Source: Paraescarpia echinospica (taxonomy: Eukaryota > Annelida > Polychaeta > Sabellida > Siboglinidae). From it: a stretch of 64,000 nt of DNA. The notes below the pieces were generated by a model, which saw nothing but the letters and a program-made list of their open reading frames with translations, ran no database searches and was not told the origin of the DNA. Positions within the stretch are counted from its first letter, which is position 1. Every line of letters begins with the position of its first letter. The translations under genes were made by a program, and so were the position numbers. This document shows positions 20,593 to 31,229 of this stretch, piece by piece. Location: positions 50,221,349 through 50,285,348 of the forward strand of contig CM034532.1 of the NCBI GenBank assembly GCA_020002185.1, in the 5' to 3' direction.

Positions 20593-21044
20593 ATTCGTGA
20601 ATGACAACAACTGTCGACACTGTCATTGTAGGATTGGCCACACCAGCAACATCATAATCATTGTACAGCCGTAGTGGGGATATCTCTGGATGCAGTGGAT
20701 GACTAGGATGCCTTTAGTGTCTTGTCGTGCTTGCCGCGTTCCACAACACATTTCCGAGGCCGCCTTTATAGCCGTTGGACCATGACTGATCTCATCCGCC
20801 CATTTTGCCGGAAACAGTCTTTATAGGCTAGGGACAGACAAATCCCTACTCACCGAGGATAAAACCATCGGCTACCATCACCTGGTTTAGCACGCCAGAT
20901 AGCTACTTGGAGCCAGAGGTGAGAGCTGTGTGCCGATGGGGACCAATGCAGGACGACCCACCCAGTTTAGGACAAACCACCAAAAGAGTTCGACATGTTC
21001 CCCTTCAGAGGTACTACCCCTCCCTGAAACACCCCATACACCCT

Positions 21045-21226
21045 ATGGATGAGTATATGTGTACGAATAGTCTTCGCGCATTAATTGCGGCATGGCTGAA
21101 TGTTTCCCACAGAAGTCGTTTTGTTGTTCGATTGAACAGGTTTGCCAGGGACTAAAATGTAAAGCGCTTTGAGCAGTCGCAAGGACTGGATACTGTGTTG
21201 TATTAGAACGTACCTTTACTATACAT
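21045..21226 (+). mobile_element. SINE 3' half, copy 4
   Basis: Matches the central body and tail of the SINE family (tgtgtacgaatagtcttcgc, tggctgaatgtttccca, gtaaagcgctttgagcagtc). The tRNA-like head is missing; diverged sequence precedes it. Confidence 0.65.
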
Positions 21227-21422
21227 TACATAAGAACTTACCTTGTCCTTTTATTCTTCTCCAGCATTCATAGTCTTCTGTAATGATCTTCCTCTCGTGG
21301 CTGACGTTACCTGCCCTTTCGAGATCTCTCTTCAAACATTCCACATTAATGTTGTTCCTCGTCTTCTCCTTCTGCCTCTGTCTTTTGTCACCATGCTCTG
21401 TTTGGTCATCTAACCTCTGCAT
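21219..21422 (-). pseudogene. Fragment resembling a LINE reverse-transcriptase C-terminus
   Basis: The minus-strand reading contains KRDLERAGNVSHERKIITED followed closely by YECWRRI. It has the layout of the DL...A.DR..WRR tail common at the C-terminus of RTE/L1-like polymerases. Nothing upstream completes an enzyme. Low-certainty assignment from pattern only. Confidence 0.35.
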
Positions 21423-21576
21423 ATCTCGTGCCCATCACACTGTTCTCCCAACTACTTTCAATGTTTAGGTTTTGTCACGTTAACTGCTTCTCTGTACATT
21501 CCTTGGATCCTGTTGTTTTATGCTACTTGTAAATGGTCGTTCAGTACAATAAGCTACAAGAACTCTTCCGTTGCAG

Positions 21577-21656
21577 GAGACAGGTTGTTTGAGGCGCTCC
21601 TGATGGGAGACGTCAAGATGGCAAAACAACTCAACCGAGCCAACTACCGTGACAAG
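21577..21656 (+). CDS. Orphan exon-like segment of unknown gene
   Basis: Acceptor cttccgttgcag|GAGACA and donor GACAAG|gtatcc bound 80 nt. Read with two leading bases it gives DRLFEALLMGDVKMAKQLNR and ANYRDK. The LFEALLMGDVKMAKQL helix pair resembles the start of an ankyrin repeat, but I cannot name the protein. No partner exon was found, so it may be a relic of a duplicated gene. Confidence 0.35.
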
Positions 21657-21984
21657 GTATCCAGACAAAAAGTTTGGTCAGCCTCAAGGTGTTCTAAAGT
21701 TGAACGTTCAATTTACCCATAAATGTATGGACTAATCTAACATATAAACATGATTTTCTCGAAAAGTGTTTACAACGTATATCAAAGTTGTTTACACAGC
21801 CAATCATTCTATGCAATCATGTTTTCAGAATCCCATTGGCATATGTACTGTCTGTGTTAACTGATGCTAAACATTGAATTTACTGACAAATGCATAAAGT
21901 AATCCAACATAAATACATGATTTCATCGAAATGTGTTTATCGTGTATATCAAAGTTGTTTCCACACCCAATCCTTACATATGGG

Positions 21985-22790
21985 CAAGTTTTAAAAACCT
22001 ACAGACCTTTATATAATCATGATCACAATGTGAAAGTCAAAGAACTAGCCAAACTGAATAAGTTCTTTAAGAAGAAAGATGACAATCACAGAGAAGAACT
22101 CTGTAACGCAATGGACCAAGTGTCATATATTTGGAGGAACAAGAATGTTCTCTATCGTATAGAGGGGTTTGGCAGGAGACATTCTAGCAATCCAAACTTC
22201 AATATGTGATCATCACACGCGAACATTATGAAGATCATGTTAAATATCACCAGGGCTGAGAGGGACGGCAACTAGAAGCCATTGTTGCCATGACTACCTA
22301 TGGTTACACAACGTCTTTATTACGCAAACTATGCCTGGTGGGGACTGGTCCATCTTGTAGACACGAAATTCCATGAGAAGACAGCACTATGGGTTCATGC
22401 ATGGTTGACATTGTTGTAAAAAACCAAAAGGTGCTTCAGCCAAGTTCCAGCAGATCAGCCAACTGAAGGGATGAGAAGGGTATGGAAGGTGTAGAGTGAC
22501 ATCATCAGCATTACAAGTAGGTTATGGAAGATGTAGAGTGACATCATTGGCATTACAAGTAGGTTATGGAAGGTGCAAAATGTCATCATCGGCATTACAA
22601 GTGATGATGAAGCCACTACTCGTTTTGTGTCACATGGTCAGAATGATCACGAATTTCAGAACAGTCAAGACCATCTCTCTTCAATGTTGAATATGACGAG
22701 GAAGATGCCATGTTCACCCACTCTGGTGGTATTCCATCTCGGATGAAGCATGGTGCAGGTGACCTGAAGAAGCTTGCCACAAGGTTTACA
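21985..22790 (+). pseudogene. Coding-like fragments of unknown origin
   Basis: 22018-22209 reads as a Lys-rich peptide (KVKELAKLNKFFKKKDDN, MDQVSYIWRNKNVLY) ending in a stop. 22684-22785 reads NVEYDEEDAMFTHSGGIPSR then MKHGAGDLKKLATRF. Between them lies a roughly 47-bp tandem triplication (22475-22605, core gcattacaagtaggttatgg). The composition looks protein-coding but no family is recognised; a degraded gene or an unknown transposon is possible. Confidence 0.3.
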
Positions 22791-22796
22791 ATCATT

Positions 22797-23065
22797 TCTG
22801 TGTTCAGATGAGCTGAAGGAGAATATGGAAACACTGACTTACAGGTGGGGTACGGTGTCTAGGTGTAGAACACTGAATAACCGATATAATTACGTAACCT
22901 GTCATGGACTCAGAATGGTGGTCTTTAATCAACTGGTTCTTGCTCCTTGCGGACCGAGATGCATTTGTGTCAATCGTGTGATAAATAGCAGTCGTCGCCG
23001 ACTCCATACAGGAGTCTACAGCAGTAACTGAATTTACTTACGGAGTAACGACATACCTTTAATAT
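22797..23065 (-). repeat. Dispersed repeat, copy 2 (inverted relative to copy 1)
   Basis: Inverted counterpart of 15690-15968, with the same landmarks in opposite order (gacttacaggtggggtac, tttaatcaactggttcttgc, ggagtctacagcagtaactg). Differences are scattered substitutions and short indels, so the copies are old. Confidence 0.7.
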
Positions 23066-23459
23066 ATTTTATTTGTTGGCTCCTTCCGAATAAAATATAA
23101 ATAATATAATTGATAGTTGGTGTGGATCATGGGGTACTTTTACGAGAACAAAGTGAACCGAGCCTAATTTCTAAACTGTACATTGTACATCAAAGTGGAT
23201 TCAAAATAAGGAGTAGCAACTTGTTTGTTGGATGTGGCTTGTGCGTTGTTCCCTCAGTCATACACGCTCATTCCTAAACCACCTGTGAAAGATGTGGGGC
23301 AACTGACGATTTTGTTCTATGAAGAGATTGGTTGTATTTGTAGAGATTAAAAATAGTACGAATGACTGTTATGCAACTTCACATGAAATTTCTGTAAACA
23401 CATCAGGATCGATTTCTCTCATCAAGGCATTGTCCATCAACTTGCTGCATAAACCAAGG

Positions 23460-24173
23460 ATGTCCGGAGCAAACCCCCAAAAATTCCCATCATACTTTAT
23501 GCTATATCTTCTTGTACTGGCAAACAACATTGAATTAAATCCCGGCCCCAGAGCACTCAAGTACCCTTGTGGTGTTTGCCAAAAAACAGTAACTTGGAAA
23601 CAGAAAGCAATTTGTTGCGACTCCTGCAATACTTGGTTCCACACGCAATGTGAAAATGTCAGAGACACAATATATGAAACGATGCAAAACACCAACACAT
23701 CATGGAATTGCCTAAAATGTGGAATGCCTAATTTCAGTAGTACCCTTTTCAATTATGACGACATTGAACTTTCTGAAAATATAGATCAACACATCTCTCA
23801 ATCAAATGATGACTCCATTCAACTCCCTACAACACCAGCAGGGTTAGGACCTCCACTACATACATCATCTCCTTCTAATCAAAGGAAACAGCACAATTAC
23901 CGTCATACTCCTAATACTAAAAAACCATTGAGAATCATCAACCTAAATTGTCAATCACTAAAAAACAAGAAGGCAGAATTCCTTTCACTCATTGATAGCT
24001 CCAAACCAGACATAATTATTGGCACTGAATCCTGGCTTAGCAATAGCATATTAGATTCTGAATATTTCCCAGATAAATTCAAAATTAAAAGGACAGAACA
24101 GATGAACAGAGAGGAGGAGGGGTATTCATTGCTATACATTCTGACCTGCTTAGTGAAGAAGAATTTGAATTAG
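23460..24173 (+). pseudogene. LINE N-terminal part: 2A peptide, PHD finger, start of endonuclease
   Basis: From ATG 23460 a hydrophobic segment (SYFMLYLLVLANNIELNPGP) ends in the NPGP ribosome-skipping motif (23538-23549), about 30 residues in. A PHD finger follows with CGVC, CCDSC, WFHTQC and CLKC metal ligands (about 23565-23720). The endonuclease begins at LNCQSLKNKKAEF and DIIIGTESWL. An upstream in-frame ATG at 23319 also exists. The frame is lost after about 24110, where the continuation is in another frame. Confidence 0.85.
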
Positions 24174-24766
24174 AGACATACTGCGAAATCATTTGGGCTA
24201 AGATTAGCATAGCTGGTTGTAAATTACTTCACATATGTGCCTACTACAGACCTGACGTAAATGATGAACACAGATTAGAACAATTTGAAATATCTCTAGG
24301 CAGAGTAAATCTAAAGCAACACTTATTCATTGCAGGAGATTTTAATTTTCCTGGATGGGACTGGCAGAATGGAATGTTAAAACCAAACTGCCAAAACGTA
24401 CTACTTCATGATAAATTTTGAAACATTCTAGATGACCTTGGTCTTATCCAGATTATAGACAAGCCAACAAGAGGAGAAAACACTCTAGACTTAATGATCA
24501 CAAATAACCCTCCCAACGTCAACCCAACAGAGATATTACCAGGAATCTCAGATCATGACTGTTGTTACACAGAGCTAGACATAAACCCAATGAAACACAA
24601 ACAGAAACCTAGAAATATTCCCCTTTTCAATAAGGCAGACAGGGACAAATTTAGAAAACATATGAAAGATGTAAGTAAAAATCTTCAAAATTGCTATGAA
24701 CAAAACAATGCAAACAAGTTGTGGTGTATGTTTCGGGATAGCATTGTCAAAGGTACTGGGTTGTAA
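24113..24766 (+). pseudogene. LINE endonuclease, continued (frameshifted, with stops)
   Basis: Reads GGVFIAIHSDLL, CAYYRPDV, LFIAGDFNFPGWDW and, near the end, GISDHDCCYTEL. These are the EEP nuclease blocks, including the GDFN and SDH catalytic motifs. An in-frame TGA interrupts at 24418-24420 and TAA ends the frame at 24764-24766. Confidence 0.82.
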
Positions 24767-24778
24767 ATACCATCCAGA

Positions 24779-26716
24779 ATGGCTAGATGTAGGGACGGAT
24801 ACCCCTGGATTACACCAACACTAAAGAAACTTATGCCAAAAAGGGACAGAATGTACAAATGCCACAAGCACACTCCAAAATACAAACATCTAAAACAAAC
24901 TATACAGCAACAACTGAGAACTGCCTACTGGAACTATGTAAATGAAATTGTCACCTCTACTGAAGATAGTCAACAAAAACAAGGTTATGCTAAGAGATTC
25001 TGGACTTACATGAAACACTGCCGTACAAACCACACAGCGATATCGCCTCTCAAACAAAATGGAATCCTACACTCAAACCCTAAAGCCAAAGCGGAGATAC
25101 TAAATCATCAGTTTCAATCAGTCTTTACAGATGACCCATCTCCCCAAGTAACCAAACTACCCAATCCAACACTACCAGAAATGCCAGAAATAGAAATTAC
25201 AGAAGCTGGTGTACTAAAACTCCTACAAAATCTTAAACCATATAAAGCACAAGGACCAGACAACATCAACCCAAGAATTCTAAAAGAATTGGCTGTTGAA
25301 ATTGCGCCATCGCTAACTTTAATCTTTCAGAAGTCATATGCTACAGGAGAAGTCCCCACAGACTGGCTAAAAGCAAATGTCTCACCTATTTTCAAGAATG
25401 GTCAAAAATACATAGATTCAAATTATAGGCCCATTTCCCTGACATGCATATCATCAAAACTAATGGAACATGTCTTGGTTAGTAGTATAATGAAACATGC
25501 ACATTCACACAACATTCTTTATCATCTTCAACATGGCTTTCGCTCCCAAGTATCTTGTGAGACACAGCTTATTCAGTTCATACATGACTTAGTTACCCAT
25601 ATGCAGTCTGGCATGCAAACGGATGTCATAGTGATGGACTTCTCTAAAGCATTTGATAAGGTCAGCCATAAAAAAACTGATTTACAAACTCCATCACTAT
25701 GGCATCCAAGGCAAAACAAATTCCTGGATTCGATCATTTTTAACAGACAGAACTCAGAGTCATAATAGAGGGCGAGGCCTCCTCTGAGGTACCCGTAACA
25801 TCAGGAGTACCACAAGGCTCTGTACTTGACCCTTGTCTATTCCTCTTTTACATAAATGACATCCCAGACAATATTACATCTACAGTTAGACTTTTTGCTG
25901 ATGACACCATAATGTATATAGCCCTTAAGCCTAAGACAAATACAGCTGTGCTCCAGGAAGATCTTCACAAACTTGGAAACTGGGCCATAACCTGGAACAT
26001 GGAATTCAATCTTCAAAAATGCCATGTCATACCTGTAACAAGAAACAAAATTGTCATTAACAATCAATACATGCTTCACGGTCAAACACTAGAAACTGTT
26101 TCACAGGTAAAATATCTTGGTATAACCATAACCTCAGATCTCCAGTGGAATGCCCACATAAATAACATTTGTCTAAAAGCAAATAGATCACTAGGCTTCC
26201 TCCGCAGAAATCTCAAAGTTCCGTCAATTCAAATAAAAACTCAGGCCTACTTCACCTTTGTCAGACCCATCGTGGAGAACAGCTGTACTGTCTGGGATCC
26301 ATATACCCTTACACAAATAAACAAACTAGAAATGATTCAACGCCGTGCAGCCCGATATGTCTTATATCGCCACCACAATACCTCCAGTGTAACATACATG
26401 CTCCAGACATTAGGATGGAGATCCGTATCAGACAGAAGAACCGATGCAAAACTATGTATGATGTATGATGTACAATATAGCAAATGGCCTAGTGGGTATA
26501 CCAGCAAACCAATACCTTATTCCTGTAAATATAGTCACTAGAAAACAACATTCCTTATCTTACCTTATCCCTCACTCCAGATGCAACTACCACTTGTATT
26601 CTTTTTTCCCCAGTACCATTCGACTTTGGAATTCCCTCCCTCAATATATTGTAAATCAAAACAGCCTGGATGCGTTTAAAAGCAACATCCAGACTTTGCA
26701 GTACCCCATGTTTTAG
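24779..26716 (+). pseudogene. LINE reverse transcriptase (frameshifted)
   Basis: RT blocks in order: NYRPISLTCISSKLMEHVL, DFSKAFDKVSH (frameshift just after), GVPQGSVLDPCLFLFYINDI (25801-25860), FADDT (the catalytic D pair, about 25891), KYLGITITSDLQW, and the C-terminal region RRAARYVL and TIRLWNSLP. All three catalytic aspartates are present, but spread over three frames, so the copy is dead. Confidence 0.88.
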
Positions 26717-26720
26717 ACGT

Positions 26721-27455
26721 TAACAAGTTCTTCTGCACTTATTTATGTTTATTTACACGATAATTTGTGTTCTTATATATTGCACTCCAAAAACAAAACA
26801 AAAATTTCCTGTTCGCCTGCCATGCCACGGCACCGCCTGTATCCTCAGCTTGTTGAGGCTAGACGTGTATTGGAAGAAGAAGAGGACGAAGCAGTGTTGA
26901 TATATACATTACATCAGTTTCGTGGAGGGCCAGAAACAGATGCTGTTGCTCTGGTCATGTGGTCTTCGTACCATGATTCTCGTTTAGATGTTGGAAGATC
27001 AGCAACATACACTGATGCCCACTGACCCGTTTTCCACGACAAAGCAGCTGTTCCAGACACGATTCTAACAAGACAGTACCAAGCACCTCAACCCGCAATA
27101 CGCCCCGCTGCTGGTGGTGGATTGACCAGCTTTAAGTTGCATTCGGACTTAATTACAATTTTTAACGTATTGTGGAAAGTGGTTCTCAGTGTCTGGGAAG
27201 ACGGCAACAGCTATATGTGTGATACCTACAGTATGTTGTCATCTTCCTTGCCCTGCACACGAACTACATGGAGTGACTGCTACTGAGATGACCTAATACG
27301 ACGACGATTGGACGTTGCATCATAGGTTTTTATTCACAGTAACAGCAATGGGTAGTTAGTTCTGCGGCCCTTATATACCCCAAGGAGGCGTTCCAATAAG
27401 CAGCTAATCTGCAGTTATTATACAACAGCATGTAGGTTATAGCCCACCACATTCT
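26721..27455. other. Intergenic DNA between the LINE and the 32-bp array
   Basis: An ATG-initiated frame at 26821-27025 encodes an acidic peptide (ARRVLEEEEDEAVLIYTLHQ) and then stops; I do not recognise it. It could be a remnant of a DNA-transposon N-terminal domain. Nothing else is supported. Confidence 0.3.
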
Positions 27456-30400
27456 TACCTACTTCTGATGTTTTGATGCCTACCACATGTTTCCCCTTTG
27501 TTTTGATGCCTACCACACGTTTCCCCTTGATGTTTTGATGCCTACCTCATGTTTCCCCTTGATGTTTTGATGCCTACCACGTTTCCCCTTTGTTTTGATG
27601 CCTACCTCATGTTTCCCCTTTATGTTTTGATGCCAACCACATGTTTCCCCTTTGTTTTGATGCCTACCTCATGTTTCCCCTTGATGTTTTCATGCCTCCC
27701 ACATGTTTCCCCTTGATGTTTTGACACCTCCCACATGTTTCCCCTTGATGTTTTGATGCCTACCACATGTTTCCCCTTTGTTTTGATGCCTACCACATGT
27801 TTCCCCTTTGATTTGATGCCTCCCACATGTTTCCCCTTGATGTTTTGACACCTCCCACATGTTTCCCCTTGATGTTTTGATGCCTACCTCATGTTTCCCC
27901 TTGATGTTTTGATGCCTACTTCATGTTTCCCCTTGATGTTTTGACACCTCCCACATGTTTCCTCTTGATGTTTTGATGCCTACCTCATGTTTCCCCTTGA
28001 TGTTTTGACACCTCCCACATGTTTCCCCTTGATGTTTTGATGCCTAACCCATGTTTCCCCTTGATGTTTTGATGCCTACCTCATGTTTCCCCTTGATGTT
28101 TTGATGCCTACCTCATGTTTCCCCTTGATGTTTTGATGCCTACCACATGTTTCCCCTTCATGTTTTCATGCCTACCACATGTTTCCCCTTGATGTTTTCA
28201 TGCCTACCACATGTTTCCCCTTGACGTTTTCATGCCTCCCACATGTTTCCCCTTGATGTTTTGATGCCTACCACATGTTTCCCCTTGATGTTTTGATGCC
28301 GACCACATGTTTCCCCTTGATGTTTTAATGCCTACCACATTTTTCCCCTTGATGTTTTGATGCCTACCACATGTTTCCCCTTGATGATTTGACACCTCCC
28401 ACATGTTTCCCCTTGATGTTTTGACACCTACCACATGTTTCCCCTTGATATTTTGACACCTCCCACATGTTTCCCCTTTATGTTTTGATGCCTACCTCAT
28501 GTTTCCCCTTGATGTTTTGATGCCTACCTCATGTTTCCCCTTGATGTTTTGACACCTACCACATGTTTCCCCTTGATGTTTTGACACCTACCACATGTTC
28601 CCCCTTTGTTTTGATGCCTATCACATGTTTCACCTTGATGTTTTCACATCTCCCACATGTTTCCTCTTGATGTTTTGACACCTCCCACATGTTTCCCCTT
28701 GATGTATTGACACCTCCCACATGTTTCCCCTTGATGTTTTGATGCCTACCACATGTTTCCCCTTGATGTTTTGACACCTACCACATGTTTCCCCTTGATG
28801 TTTCCCCTTGATGTTTTGATGCCTACCTCATGTTTCCCCTTAATGTTTTGATGCCTACCTCATGTTCCCCCTTGATGTTTTGACACCTACCATATGTTTC
28901 CCCTTGATGTTTTGATGCCTACCACATGTTTCCCCTTGATGTTTTGACACCTACCACATGTTTCCCTTGATGTTTTTTGACACCTACCACATGTTTCTCC
29001 TTGATGTTTTGACACCTACCACATGTTTCCCCTTAATGTTTTGATGCCTACCACATGTTTCCCCTTGATGTTTTGACACCTACCACATGTTTCCCCTTTA
29101 TGTTTTGATGCCTACCACATGTTTCCCTTGATGTTTTGATGCCTACCTCATGTTTCCCCTTGATGTTTTGACACCTACCACATGTTTCCCCTTGATGCCT
29201 ACCTCATGTTTCCCCTTGATGTTTTGACACCTACCACATGTTTCCCCTTGATGTTTTGACACCTACCACATGTTTCCCTTGATGTTTTGACACCTACCAC
29301 ATGTTTCCCCTTGATGTTTTGACACCTACCACATGTTTCCCCTTAATGTTTTGATGCCTACCACATGTTTCCCCTTGATGTTTTGACACCTACCACATGT
29401 TTCCCCTTTATGTTTTGATGCCTACCACATGTTTCCCTTGATGTTTTGATGCCTACCTCATGTTTCCCCTTGATGTTTTGACACCTACCACATGTTTCCC
29501 CTTGATGCCTACCTCATGTTTCCCCTTGATGTTTTGACACCTACCACAATGTTTCCCCTTGATGTTTTGATACCTACCACATGTTTCCCTTTGATGTTTT
29601 GACACCTACCACATGTTTCCCCTTTATGTTTTGATGCCTACCACATGTTTCCCTTAATGTTTTGACACCTACCACATGTTTCCCCTTGATGTTTTGACAC
29701 CTCCCACATGTTTCCCCTTGATGTTTTGATGCCTACCTCATGTTTCCCCTTGATGTTTTGATGCCTACCACATGTTTCCCCTTTATGTTTTGACACCTAC
29801 CACATGTTTCCCCTTAATGTTTTGATGCCTACCACATGTTTCCCCTTGATGTTTTGACACCTACCACATGTTTCCCCTTTATGTTTTGATGCCTACCACA
29901 TGTTTCCCTTGATGTTTTGATGCCTACCTCATGTTTCCCCTTGATGTTTTGACACCTACCACATGTTTCCCCTTGATGCCTACCTCATGTTTCCCCTTGA
30001 TGTTTTGACACCTACCACAATGTTTCCCCTTGATGTTTTGATACCTACCACATGTTTCCCCTTTATGTTTTGATGCCTACCACATGTTTCCCTTAATGTT
30101 TTGACACCTACCACATGTTTCCCCTTGATGTTTTGATGCCTACCTCATGTTTCCCCTTGATGCCTACCTCATGTTTCCCTTAATGTTTTGACACCTACCA
30201 CAATGTTTCCCCTTGATGTTTTGATGCCTACCACATGTTTCCCTTAATGTTTTGACACCTACCACATGTTTCCCCTTGATGTTTTGATGCCTACCTCATG
30301 TTTCCCCTTGATGTTTTGATGCCTACCTCATGTTTCCCTTAATGTTTTGACACCTACCACATGTTTCCCCTTGATGTTTTGATGCCTACCTCATGTTCCC

Positions 30401-30971
30401 CCTTGATGTTTTGACACCTACCACATGTTTCCCCTTGATGTTTTGACACCTACCACATGTTTCCCCTTGATGTTTTGACACCTACCACATGTTTCCCTTG
30501 ATGTTTTTTGACACCTACCACATGTTTCCCCTTGATGTTTTGACACCTACCACATGTTTCCCCTTAATGTTTTGATGCCTACCACATGTTTCCCCTTGAT
30601 GTTTTGACACCTACCACATGTTTCCCCTTTATGTTTTGACACCTACCACATGTTTCCCCTTGATGTTTTGACACCTACCACATGTTTCCCCTTGATGCCT
30701 ACCTCATGTTTCCCCTTGATGTTTTGACACCTACCACATGTTTCCCCTTGATGTTTTGACACCTACCACATGTTTCCCCTTGATGTTTTGACACCTACCA
30801 CATGTTTCCCCTTGATGTTTTGACACCTACCACATGTTTCCCCTTTATGTTTTGACACCTACCACATGTTTCCCCTTGATGTTTTGACACCTACCACATG
30901 TTTCCCCTTTATGTTTTGACACCTACCACATGTTTCCCCTTCATGTTTTGATGCCTACCACATTTCCTCCT
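27456..30971. repeat. 3.5 kb minisatellite of 32-bp units with higher-order structure
   Basis: About 110 copies of a unit read as TGTTTTGATGCCTACCACAT plus GTTTCCCCTTGA. Two main variants alternate (TGATGCC versus TGACACC; ACCACATG versus ACCTCATG). A truncated unit (ccccttgatgcctacctcat) and the ccttaatg variant recur at set spacing (29031, 29341, 29812), which shows multi-unit blocks duplicated as a whole. Short Gly/Lys/His frames on the minus strand are repeat artefacts. Confidence 0.97.
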
Positions 30972-31229
30972 TTTAAAGTTCAAAACAAATATTGACTAAC
31001 ATTTTCGCAACTAGAAAACATTACACTACAGTTAACAAAACATGACATTCAATCATCTCGTTGGCGAGGCGATCACGCTGGCGAGGCACTATAATTATCA
31101 AATTATAACACGGTATTGTTCGCACACATATTCCCAAACAAATTATTATTTAAAATAATAGCCATTTTACTAAATATATATAATGATTGCTTTATAGCAA
31201 TAACTTGCAGAATAATTTGCTGGAATAAA

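Larger units (their letters stand above)
19056..21240. other. Intergenic stretch with SINE copies only
   Basis: Outside the three SINE entries I find no exon, splice pair or homology. 20593-21044, between the inverted SINE tails, is somewhat GC-richer but has no recognisable protein. Confidence 0.5.
23319..26720 (+). mobile_element. Decayed CR1-type non-LTR retrotransposon with 2A peptide and PHD finger
   Basis: One element: N-terminal 2A-like peptide and PHD finger, apurinic-type endonuclease, then reverse transcriptase, all on the + strand. Lesions visible: a frameshift near 24113, in-frame stops at 24418-24420 and about 24764-24766, a frameshift near 25680 just after DFSKAFDKVSH, and another near 26465. 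The C-terminal frame ends with stop at 26714-26716. The PHD plus 2A arrangement is known in CR1-clade elements of sea urchin, amphioxus and molluscs. No target-site duplication was identified; boundaries are approximate. Confidence 0.9.

Noticed and set aside
27456..30971. CRISPR-like array of regular repeats
   Set aside because: Units are contiguous with no unique spacers, and the genome is eukaryotic; it is a minisatellite.
27456..30971. Telomeric or centromeric satellite
   Set aside because: The unit has no telomere motif and the array is only 3.5 kb between two genes.
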